From JBKBUF01 sp046290815 (GTDB lineage Bacteria; Bacteroidota; Bacteroidia; Cytophagales; Cytophagaceae), in contig JBKBUF010000006.1 in NCBI GenBank assembly GCA_046290815.1, positions 62,001-126,000 of the forward strand: a stretch of 64,000 nt of DNA, written 5' to 3'. The position numbers were made by a program, and so were the translations under genes. Of this stretch, positions 34,466 through 42,042 are shown one piece after another (the stretch's first letter is position 1; the number at the start of each line of letters is the position of its first letter). The notes under the pieces were generated by a model that saw only the letters and a list, made by a program, of their open reading frames with translations, was not told the DNA's origin and did no database searches.

Positions 34466-34935
34466 TTAATTTTTTCAATTCTTAATCCGAATGAAATTAT
34501 CCCCTTTACCGGATTTTCTCTCATATACTGCGTAACCTTCATATAGTACTTCCCGGTATATGGAAATGGATAGTTTGGTAGTGCAACTATTCTATAGTCA
34601 AAAATACTTCCTATTCCGTCGCCGAAAGGTTTGCCGGTTTTAGAATCCATGAGATCCATTCCCTGAAGTCTTTGCTCAATTTCTTTCCCGGTACTATCCA
34701 TGATACTGTACTTTACATAAAGATTGTAGTATGGATAATCGATCGCATATCTTACGTTGTACAATACATTGTACCCGATTCTGTGATCCGGAATTTGAAA
34801 TTCATAAATAAGAGGATTTTGTTCTTCCCAGCCTTCTTCAGGAAGATCTATGTTTTGTTCATATACTCTAAGAGAGTCGCATGAAGAAAAGGTAAGCAAG
34901 GAAAATATAAGCAGACCTGATAATAATGCTTTCAT
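34462..34935 (-). CDS. gldH: Gliding motility lipoprotein GldH
   Basis: I start at ATG 34935 (MKALLSGLLIFSLLTFSSCDS), where the lipobox FSSC is correctly placed, giving 157 residues; the open frame runs back to 35088 but overlaps ricT. The mature part YEQNIDLPEEGWEEQNPLIYEFQIPD and KPFGDGIGSIFDYRIVALPNYPF matches GldH, an outer-membrane lipoprotein needed for gliding and chitin use in Flavobacterium johnsoniae and linked to the T9SS machinery. Downstream of ricT, as in other Bacteroidota. Confidence 0.9.
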   Translation of the reverse strand: MKALLSGLLIFSLLTFSSCDSLRVYEQNIDLPEEGWEEQNPLIYEFQIPDHRIGYNVLYNVRYAIDYPYYNLYVKYSIMDSTGKEIEQRLQGMDLMDSKTGKPFGDGIGSIFDYRIVALPNYPFPYTGKYYMKVTQYMRENPVKGIISFGLRIEKIK

Positions 34936-34984
34936 CTGTATAAAACTGCTATTAAGCTGCCAGGTGGAATAATGAACTTTCATA

Positions 34985-36151
34985 TTACATTTTCCTTGGT
35001 TGTCCTCCCTGCTGATTGCCTGCAGGAGAATTGGCATTAGGTTTCTTCTTCTTTTTCTTCTTTTTCTTTTTCTTGAACTTGTCATCAAATCGGCTAAGCT
35101 CTATTTTTTCCTGTTTTGCTTTTTCTTCTTCTTTGTTGGTTTCTTCAATATTTATATCAAGTGAAGCAGGTTTGGTTCCTTTTTTGTTCAGCGCTAATAT
35201 TTCATTTACTCTTTCAACAGAGAGAGGATGCCAGGTGGTTTCTTCCCTATAACCAAACCACATAATCTTTTTGAAGATATCCGTTTTCTGAAGGAAAGCC
35301 TGACCTTTCTCAGTTAATAGGGGCTCTTCAACTTCCGGTATATCTTTCAGCGCGTCCATATATGTCTCCAGTTCATAATTCAGGCAGCATTTCAATCTTC
35401 CGCACTGACCTGATAACTTACTTGGATTCAAAGAAAGGTTTTGATATCTGGCAGCAGAAGTGGAAACACTTTTAAAGTCTGCAAGCCATGTGGAGCAGCA
35501 TAATTCTCTTCCGCATGAACCAATACCCCCCAATCTTCCGGCTTCCTGACGCAGACTGATTTGACGCATTTCAACTCTTACCTTAAATTCGTTAGCCAGA
35601 AGCTTTATCAGTTCCCTGAAGTCAACTCTGTCCTCTGCCGAATAAAAAAATGTAGCCTTGGTGTTGTCGGCCTGGTATTCTACATCTGTCAACTTCATTT
35701 CAAGTTTTAAATCCTGAATGATCTGTCTTGTTCTGAACAGGGTAGGTAATTCTCTTTTCTTTGTGGTCTCGTATTTTTCCAGATCTTTCTGGCTGGCTAT
35801 CCTGTATATCTCTTTAATATTTTCGTCTTCTGCCAGATTTTTCTTTTTCAATTGAAGTCTTACCAGCTCTCCCTGTAAAGCAACATGACCTAAATGATGA
35901 CCGTTCGGTACGTTCACTATTACCGGATCACCAATATTTAATTCAAGCTTATTTACATTCCGGAAGTATTCTTTCCTTCCGCCTTTAAAGCGGACTTCAA
36001 CTATATTATATGAAGGCACAAGAGACATTTCCATGTTTCCCAGCCAGTCAAAATTGTTCATCTTATTGCAGCCACCGGTCTGACACCCGCCATTTTTTCC
36101 GCAACCACCACCGGTTCCACAACTTCCCGAACTACATGAACTGCATCCCAT
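34985..36151 (-). CDS. ricT: PSP1-domain RicT/YaaT-like protein with Cys-rich start and poly-Lys tail
   Basis: Protein of 388 residues. The PSP1 core (about 45-260) ends with the two diagnostic cysteine clusters GSCGRELCCSTWL and SGQCGRLKCCLNYE, which in RicT help bind Fe-S clusters with RicA and RicF. The first 30 residues are Gly/Ser with Cys at 3, 6, 11, 17, 23 and 28. The tail has an 11-Lys run followed by a Gln/Gly-rich end. In Bacillus the Ric complex affects RNA maturation by RNase Y; the role in Bacteroidota is not settled. Followed by gldH. Confidence 0.88.
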   Translation of the reverse strand: MGCSSCSSGSCGTGGGCGKNGGCQTGGCNKMNNFDWLGNMEMSLVPSYNIVEVRFKGGRKEYFRNVNKLELNIGDPVIVNVPNGHHLGHVALQGELVRLQLKKKNLAEDENIKEIYRIASQKDLEKYETTKKRELPTLFRTRQIIQDLKLEMKLTDVEYQADNTKATFFYSAEDRVDFRELIKLLANEFKVRVEMRQISLRQEAGRLGGIGSCGRELCCSTWLADFKSVSTSAARYQNLSLNPSKLSGQCGRLKCCLNYELETYMDALKDIPEVEEPLLTEKGQAFLQKTDIFKKIMWFGYREETTWHPLSVERVNEILALNKKGTKPASLDINIEETNKEEEKAKQEKIELSRFDDKFKKKKKKKKKKKPNANSPAGNQQGGQPRKM

Positions 36152-36171
36152 CTATCTTATCGGTTTCGTTT

Positions 36172-37476
36172 TTAGTTATACTTAAGTGTATTTTGATTTA
36201 ATGCCACCAGATCCAATCCTATATCTCTTCGGAAGTATTTATTATCCCAGTTAATTGTTTCTGCAGCCTTATTAGACTTTTTAAGAGCGTCAGGAATATC
36301 TTTTCCTAATGCTGTGACCGAAATAACTCTTCCTCCGTTCGTAACAATAGTCCCATTATTATCCTTCGTTCCTGCGTGAAAAACTATAACATCACTAACT
36401 TTATCAAGTCCAGAAATTGCTTTGCCTTTTTCATAATCTGCAGGATATCCTCCTGCCACAAGCATTACAGTCGTAGCTGTTTGTTCAGAAGTTTTAATAT
36501 TTACTTCTGAAAGCTTTTTTTGAGAGATTTTAAGTAAAATTTCGGCAAAATCGTTTTCCAACCTGGGGATTACCACCTCTGTCTCCGGATCGCCCATACG
36601 TGCATTATACTCTATAACGTAAGGTTCTCCTCCCATATTCATCAAACCAAAGAAAATAAAGCCGATATAGTTAATTTTTTCGGCCTTTAATCCATCTAAT
36701 GTAGGTTTAATTATTTTATTTTCAACCTTTTTGAGAAATTCTTTATCAGCAAATGGTACTGGAGAGACGGCCCCCATTCCTCCGGTGTTCAATCCGGTGT
36801 CGGCTTCGCCGATTCTTTTATAATCTTTTGCTTCCGGTAAGAGGATATAAGAATTGCCGTCGGTCAGCACAAATATGGAAAGCTCAATCCCCTGAAGGTA
36901 TTGTTCAATAACAACTTTAGAACTTGCCTCCCCAAACATTCTGTTCTGGAGCATTTCCTTCAGGACTTCTTTAGCATGATTTCTATCCTCAGAAATTATC
37001 ACTCCTTTTCCGGCAGCAAGTCCGTCTGCTTTTAAAACAATTGGAATGGTGTGCGAATCAAGATATTGGAGGCCCTCATTAAGTGACGACGCAGTGAAGG
37101 TTTTAGATGCAGCGGTTGGAATTCCATATTTATTCATGAAATTCTTTGAGAAGTCTTTGCTTCCTTCGAGTTGTGCTCCTTTTTTATCCGGTCCGATTAC
37201 GCAAATGGATGTTAAACTGGAGTTGTTTTCAAAGTAATCTCTTACACCTTCTACCAGAGGAGCCTCCGGGCCTACCAGAACTATAGATATCCCTTTTTCC
37301 AGGCAGAATTTCCCCAGATTTTCAAAGTCGGTCGGCTGAATGTTTACATTTTCTGCGATTTGCCCGGTACCGGCATTGCCGGGTGCTACATATAATTTTT
37401 CACAAAGCGGACTTTGTTTTATTTTCCAGGCAAATGTATGTTCTCTCCCTCCGGATCCTAGTATTAATATTTTCAT
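36172..37476 (-). CDS. purD: Phosphoribosylamine-glycine ligase
   Basis: Protein of 434 residues, standard ATP-grasp enzyme making glycinamide ribonucleotide in purine synthesis. Seen: MKILILGSGGREHTFAWKI, VVGPEAPLVEG-type LVGPEAPLVEGVRDYF, LKADGLAAGKGVIISEDR, KRIGEADTGLNTGGMGAVSP, EYNARMGDPETEVVIPRL. Full length. Lies 20 bp before ricT and 29 bp after recQ on the same strand. Confidence 0.97.
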   Translation of the reverse strand: MKILILGSGGREHTFAWKIKQSPLCEKLYVAPGNAGTGQIAENVNIQPTDFENLGKFCLEKGISIVLVGPEAPLVEGVRDYFENNSSLTSICVIGPDKKGAQLEGSKDFSKNFMNKYGIPTAASKTFTASSLNEGLQYLDSHTIPIVLKADGLAAGKGVIISEDRNHAKEVLKEMLQNRMFGEASSKVVIEQYLQGIELSIFVLTDGNSYILLPEAKDYKRIGEADTGLNTGGMGAVSPVPFADKEFLKKVENKIIKPTLDGLKAEKINYIGFIFFGLMNMGGEPYVIEYNARMGDPETEVVIPRLENDFAEILLKISQKKLSEVNIKTSEQTATTVMLVAGGYPADYEKGKAISGLDKVSDVIVFHAGTKDNNGTIVTNGGRVISVTALGKDIPDALKKSNKAAETINWDNKYFRRDIGLDLVALNQNTLKYN

Positions 37477-37505
37477 CTATTTAACTGTAAAAAATTAATG
37501 AACAC

Positions 37506-39701
37506 TTAGTTGGCAACTTCTGAAAGGAACTTAATCCTCATTAGTCTCAATTCTTCTTCAGTAAAGTCAGAACCAAGCGTTTTCATTGCAAGTCCAATAT
37601 TGTCATTTTCAGCATTCATAAAATAATCATAAATGTCCTGCTGCTTATCCTCATCCATAATCTGTGATATGTAATAATCAAGATTTAACCTAGTGCCGGA
37701 ATAACATATATGTTCAATCTCCTCAATTAATTCCTGCATGGTCAGGTCTTTGGATTCAGCTATTTCCTCAAGATCAATTTTTCTATCTATTTGCTGAATG
37801 ATAAATATTTTTATTTTTGATTTATTTACCGAAGATTTTACTACAACTTCAGAAGCTGTGGTAATATCATTTTCTTCAACATATTTCTGAATCAGATCAA
37901 GAAATGGTTTGCCGAATTTCTGTACTTTACCCATTCCCACCCCATTGATATGGCTAAGCTCTTCCTTAGTGGTAGGGTAGGTTGTTGCCATTTCTTCCAA
38001 TGAAGGATCCTGAAAGATTACATAAGGAGGAAGGTTTTTCTCTTTGGCTATTTTCTTTCTTAATGCCTTAAGAGAGTCAAATAAAGCAGGATCGTAAGCT
38101 TTTGCGCCAGCAGCTTGTTTCTCCAGTGTTTCCTCAGTAGACTCTTCGTTATAATCATGATCCTTGGATAAGGTAACAGGAACCGGATTTTCCAGATAAT
38201 CCATTCCTTTATCAGTTACCTTTACCACACCATAATTTTCAATATCTTTCTCCAGATATTCCTCCAGCAGAATTTGTCTGTACAATGAATTCCAGAATTC
38301 AACTGTTTTATCTTTGCCTTTGCCGAATACTTCAAGCTGATCATGGCTGTAGCTTTTTACATATTCATTTTCCTGTCCTGTTAACACCGAACTCAGATGA
38401 GCAATGTCAAATCTCTCTTCAGTCTGTAAGACAGTTTTTATTGCCAGAAGAACTTCCTCCATAGCTTCAAATTTCTCTTTAGGTTTTATACAATTATCGC
38501 AAAAGCCGCAGTCATTTTCAAGATGTTCACCAAAGTAATGTAACAATTGTTTTCTTCTGCATACGGAAGACTCGCTGTAAGCAACGATCTCCTGGAGCAA
38601 ATGTCTTGCATTGTCACGTTCAGTTACGGACTTATCTTTATTAAATTTTTCAAGTTTAACTATATCTTCAACATCATAAAACATGATACATTTCCCTTCA
38701 AGGCCATCTCTACCGGCTCTTCCCGTTTCCTGATAATATCCTTCAAGTGATTTAGGGGCATCGTAATGGATAACATATCTTACGTCCGGTTTGTCTATCC
38801 CCATACCGAAAGCAATAGTAGCTACGATAACATCAGCATCTTCATTAAGGAAAGCGTCCTGGTTCGCCATTCGGATATGAGAGTCAAGTCCTGCATGGTA
38901 TGGTAAAGCTTTTATTCCATTTACTTTTAATAATTCAGCAATCTCCTCAACTTTTTTCCTGCTCAGGCAATATACAATACCGGATTTTCCTTTGTTTTCA
39001 TGTATAAATTTTATCAGCTGCTTTTTAGTCTGGGATTTCTTTCTTACCTCATAATAAAGATTTTTTCTGTTGAAGGAAGATTTGAACAAATCAGCCTCTT
39101 CCATCTGCAGGTTTTTCTGTATGTCAATTTGTACCTTCGGAGTAGCGGTGGCCGTAAGAGCAATTACAGGAAGATTTCCCAAAACATCTATAATTGAACG
39201 AATTTTTCTGTACTCCGGTCGGAAATCATGCCCCCACTCAGATATACAATGAGCTTCATCTATGGCTACAAAAGAAATAGTTCCTTTCTTTAGGAATTCT
39301 ATGTTGTCTTCTTTAGTAAGTGATTCAGGGGCTACATAAAGAAGTTTTACTTCACCATTTAAAGTTTCTTTTTTTACTTTGTTGATTTCAGACTTGGTAA
39401 GTGTTGAGTTTAAAAATTGAGCATTAATTCCAAGGGCATTTAATTGGTCTACCTGATTTTTCATTAGAGCAATTAAAGGTGAGATGACAATGGCAGTCCC
39501 CTTGGACATGATTGCAGGAAGTTGATAACATAACGACTTCCCTGCCCCAGTAGGCATTAGCACAAAAGTGTTTTTGCCTGAAAGAACATTATTAATAATT
39601 TCGATCTGATTACCTCTGAATTGATTGTATCCGAAAACACTCTTTAGAGTTCCGGTAATATCAATTTCATTTTCGACTAACATTTTCTCATCAATCATCA
39701 T
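37506..39701 (-). CDS. recQ: RecQ-family ATP-dependent DNA helicase
   Basis: Protein of 731 residues. Helicase core: Walker A MPTGAGKSLCYQLPA, DEAHCISEWGHDFRPEYRKI (aromatic-rich loop), VATIAFGMGIDKPDVRYVIHY, QETGRAGRDG. RQC zinc ligands: CRRKQLLHYFGEH and CGFCDNC. HRDC domain near residues 547-625 (PALFDSLKALRKKIAKEKN), then an extra ~100-residue helical C-terminal region typical of Bacteroidota RecQ. It unwinds branched DNA in repair. Confidence 0.96.
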   Translation of the reverse strand: MMIDEKMLVENEIDITGTLKSVFGYNQFRGNQIEIINNVLSGKNTFVLMPTGAGKSLCYQLPAIMSKGTAIVISPLIALMKNQVDQLNALGINAQFLNSTLTKSEINKVKKETLNGEVKLLYVAPESLTKEDNIEFLKKGTISFVAIDEAHCISEWGHDFRPEYRKIRSIIDVLGNLPVIALTATATPKVQIDIQKNLQMEEADLFKSSFNRKNLYYEVRKKSQTKKQLIKFIHENKGKSGIVYCLSRKKVEEIAELLKVNGIKALPYHAGLDSHIRMANQDAFLNEDADVIVATIAFGMGIDKPDVRYVIHYDAPKSLEGYYQETGRAGRDGLEGKCIMFYDVEDIVKLEKFNKDKSVTERDNARHLLQEIVAYSESSVCRRKQLLHYFGEHLENDCGFCDNCIKPKEKFEAMEEVLLAIKTVLQTEERFDIAHLSSVLTGQENEYVKSYSHDQLEVFGKGKDKTVEFWNSLYRQILLEEYLEKDIENYGVVKVTDKGMDYLENPVPVTLSKDHDYNEESTEETLEKQAAGAKAYDPALFDSLKALRKKIAKEKNLPPYVIFQDPSLEEMATTYPTTKEELSHINGVGMGKVQKFGKPFLDLIQKYVEENDITTASEVVVKSSVNKSKIKIFIIQQIDRKIDLEEIAESKDLTMQELIEEIEHICYSGTRLNLDYYISQIMDEDKQQDIYDYFMNAENDNIGLAMKTLGSDFTEEELRLMRIKFLSEVAN

Positions 39702-40066
39702 TAAATCTTAAATCCTTTTTTATATTTGCTTAAGGTAGAATTATGAAGTGGGATACATCAACATCCAGTAACTTGAAATTAATAAAAAATATCAAAAGTA
39801 CAGCAACAAATTCTGCTGATAATAGAAGCGTGGGAGTATAAATTCCTATATTTTATCCGGAAATCAGGTTTATGAAAACTTGTTCAGGAAATAGTACAAA
39901 TCCTTATGAGTTGAATTTCCGAGGGAAATCAGTATGTTAGGATGGATTACGGCAATTTTGGTGCTGCTATTATAACATTCAGGATTTTATTTGAGTTAGA
40001 GAGAATATATTTGTCTGGCCTTTTAGAGGTTCGAAATTAAACATTTTTAATAAAATTGATCTGATC
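39702..40066. other. 365-bp gene-free stretch between recQ and manC
   Basis: Divergent upstream region. Only very short ORFs (under 35 codons) with no recognisable features. A TATATTTG element at 40006-40013, 54 bp before manC, fits the -7 consensus, but no TTTG lies at the right distance upstream (the nearest, 39990-39993, is only 12 bases away). Confidence 0.5.
40006..40013 (+). promoter_or_regulatory. -7-like element before manC
   Basis: TATATTTG matches TAnnTTTG exactly; the -33 partner is not at the expected spacing. A chance match is possible in AT-rich DNA. Confidence 0.3.
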
Positions 40067-41143
40067 ATGAATCAAAACAACTATGTGGTAATAATGGCAG
40101 GAGGGATAGGTAGCAGATTCTGGCCATTTAGCAGAGAGAAATTTCCAAAGCAATTTCATGATGTTTTAGGGACGGGAAAATCGCTTCTACAGCAAACAGC
40201 TGAAAGATTTTCAGAAGTTTGTCCCAATGAGAATATTTTTATAGTTACCAATAAGCGATATGCTGAGCTGGTAAAAGAACAATTGCCATTTCTTAAAAAT
40301 GATCAGATTCTTTGTGAACCTATAGCAAGAAATACAGCGCCTTGTGTTGCTTATGCTGTGTATAAAATAGCAAAGGTGAATCCTAATGCTAATATGGTTG
40401 TAGCACCTTCAGATCATGTAATTATTAAGGAACAAGAGTTTGTTAAAACAATTTTATCTGCTCTCAAGACTACAGAATGTTCTGATAAGCTTATTACATT
40501 GGGCATTAAGCCAAGCAGACCAGATACCGGCTATGGTTACATACAGTATATTGATGGAGATGAGCAGTTGCTAAAGAAGGTCAAGACATTTACAGAGAAA
40601 CCGGCCTTGGAACTTGCAAAGAAATTTATTGAAAGCGGAGACTTTGTGTGGAATGCAGGAATTTTTGTCTGGAATGCTAAATCAATCAAAGAGAGTTTTG
40701 AAAAGCATCTTCCGGATATGGCTGAAACCTTCCATGAAGGAGAGAATTTTTTCTGGTCTGAAAATGAAGAAAATTTTATTAATAAAGCATACTCGCACTG
40801 TAAGAATATCTCCATTGACTATGGCATAATGGAAAAGGCAGAGAATGTTCACGTTATGCTAAGTGATTTCGGATGGTCAGATCTTGGAACCTGGAAATCG
40901 GTCTATGATTTAAGTTCTAAAGACGATTGGGGAAATGTTGTAGAGGGAAATCATTTACTCTACGATACAAAAGAATGTATCATCAAAACCCCAAAGGATA
41001 AATTGGTGGTAGTTGAAGGACTGGAATCTTATATCGTGGCAGAATACGATAATGTATTAATGATTTGCAGGAAGGAAAATGAGCAGCGTGTAAGAGATTT
41101 CGTAGCAGATACGAAAAGTAAAAAAGACAGCCGATTTATATGA
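40067..41143 (+). CDS. manC: Mannose-1-phosphate guanylyltransferase
   Basis: Protein of 358 residues, nucleotidyltransferase domain only (no fused isomerase cupin). Marks: VVIMAGGIGSRFWPFSREKFPKQF, EPIARNTAPCVAYA, VVAPSDHVI, GIKPSRPDTGYGYI, DFVWNAGIFVWNAKS, SIDYGIMEKAENVHVM, and FGWSDLGTW. It makes GDP-mannose from mannose-1-phosphate and GTP for glycans. The stop directly abuts the rlmB stop on the other strand. Confidence 0.95.
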   Translation: MNQNNYVVIMAGGIGSRFWPFSREKFPKQFHDVLGTGKSLLQQTAERFSEVCPNENIFIVTNKRYAELVKEQLPFLKNDQILCEPIARNTAPCVAYAVYKIAKVNPNANMVVAPSDHVIIKEQEFVKTILSALKTTECSDKLITLGIKPSRPDTGYGYIQYIDGDEQLLKKVKTFTEKPALELAKKFIESGDFVWNAGIFVWNAKSIKESFEKHLPDMAETFHEGENFFWSENEENFINKAYSHCKNISIDYGIMEKAENVHVMLSDFGWSDLGTWKSVYDLSSKDDWGNVVEGNHLLYDTKECIIKTPKDKLVVVEGLESYIVAEYDNVLMICRKENEQRVRDFVADTKSKKDSRFI

Positions 41144-41899
41144 TCAGGATCTTTGACGAATAACCTCGTATAAAATCATTCCTGTTGCTACAGATACGTT
41201 TAGTGACTGGACTTTTCCTGTCATAGGGATTTTTACCAGATGGTCACATCTTTTCATATATTCAGGAGAAATTCCATCTTCCTCTGATCCCATAATTATT
41301 GCTGCAGGGGTATTCATGTCTACAGCAGATATCAATTTTTCAGCTTTTTCTGTACAACCTATTATTGAAAGTCCGCTGTTCTTCAGATACGTGATGGTGT
41401 TTTTTAAATTGTCTTCTCTGCAGACAGGTATATAATTCAGGGCTCCTGCCGATGTCTTAACTGCATCACTATTGATCTGTGCGCTACCTCTGCTAGGAAT
41501 TACAATAGCATGAACACCCATGCATTCTGCAGTACGTGATATTGCGCCAAAATTTCTGACATCGGTGATCCTGTCAAGGATAAGGACCAGAGGTGTTTCG
41601 CCTTTGTGGAAGCAGGAGCTAATTATATTGTCCAGTGAAGCGTAAGATACTGATGAAAGATAACAAACAACTCCCTGGTGATTTTTCCTGGTGACCCTGT
41701 TCAGTTTTTCAACAGGTACTTTTACAAGAGGGATATTCTGGGCAGAAGCCATTTTCATGAGTTCATAAAGCAATGGCCCTGCTTCCTTTTGTATAAGGAT
41801 TCTATCTATTTCTTTCCCTGCATTTATCGCTTCCATCACCGGCCTGATGCCGAAGATGACATCCTGCGAAGAGGAAGGGCCTTGTTTGAAATCACTCAT
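41144..41899 (-). CDS. rlmB: 23S rRNA (guanosine-2'-O)-methyltransferase RlmB-like (SpoU/TrmH)
   Basis: Protein of 251 residues. N-terminal substrate-binding domain (IFGIRPVMEAINAGKEIDRILI) and trefoil-knot SPOUT domain with motif 1 DRITDVRNFGAISRTAECMG, motif 2 AAIIMGSEEDGISPEYMKRC, motif 3 IPMTGKVQSLNVSVATGMILYE. It is expected to methylate 23S rRNA G2251; other SpoU substrates are possible. A heptamer array lies 9 bp before its start. Confidence 0.93.
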   Translation of the reverse strand: MSDFKQGPSSSQDVIFGIRPVMEAINAGKEIDRILIQKEAGPLLYELMKMASAQNIPLVKVPVEKLNRVTRKNHQGVVCYLSSVSYASLDNIISSCFHKGETPLVLILDRITDVRNFGAISRTAECMGVHAIVIPSRGSAQINSDAVKTSAGALNYIPVCREDNLKNTITYLKNSGLSIIGCTEKAEKLISAVDMNTPAAIIMGSEEDGISPEYMKRCDHLVKIPMTGKVQSLNVSVATGMILYEVIRQRS

Positions 41900-41907
41900 T
41901 GTTGCAT

Positions 41908-41939
41908 AAATCCGAAAATCGAAATCCGAAATCCGAAAT
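41908..41939. repeat. Heptamer tandem array, about 4 x AAATCCG
   Basis: AAATCCG, AAAATCG, AAATCCG, AAATCCG, AAATG in strict 7-bp register, 9 bp upstream of the rlmB start codon. Unit sequence differs from the thiamin operon arrays, but the period is the same. Confidence 0.85.
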
Positions 41940-41954
41940 GTTTAGTTTAATTGT

Positions 41955-42042
41955 ATCCACATCACCATCCTATATCCAACATCCAACAACCACATCCAAC
42001 ATCTAATATCTAATATCTAATATCTAATATCCTACATCTCTC
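41955..42042. repeat. Degenerate heptamer tandem array (ATCYAAY type), about 12 units
   Basis: ATCCACA, a 5-base break, ATCCTAT, ATCCAAC twice, a 6-base break, ATCCAAC, then ATCTAAT four times, ATCCTAC, ATCTCTC. The array ends exactly at the stop codon of the DUF2723 gene (42043). Confidence 0.88.

Noticed and set aside
35030..35080. Polypyrimidine tract as a regulatory or triplex-forming element
   Set aside because: It is explained by the lysine codons at the end of ricT.
34936..35088. Longer gldH starting at 35088
   Set aside because: It would read antiphase through the poly-Lys tail of ricT (giving an Arg/Lys run) and bury the lipoprotein signal 50 residues inside.
39743..39841. 33-codon ORF in the recQ-manC gap
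   Set aside because: Low-complexity Ser/Asn composition, no recognisable feature, and length expected by chance in AT-rich DNA.
40020..40040. GAGGTTCGAAATTAA resembling a tRNA T-loop
   Set aside because: No acceptor stem, D arm or anticodon arm can be formed around it.
41908..42042. CRISPR-like array
   Set aside because: Units are 7 bp without unique spacers of constant length.
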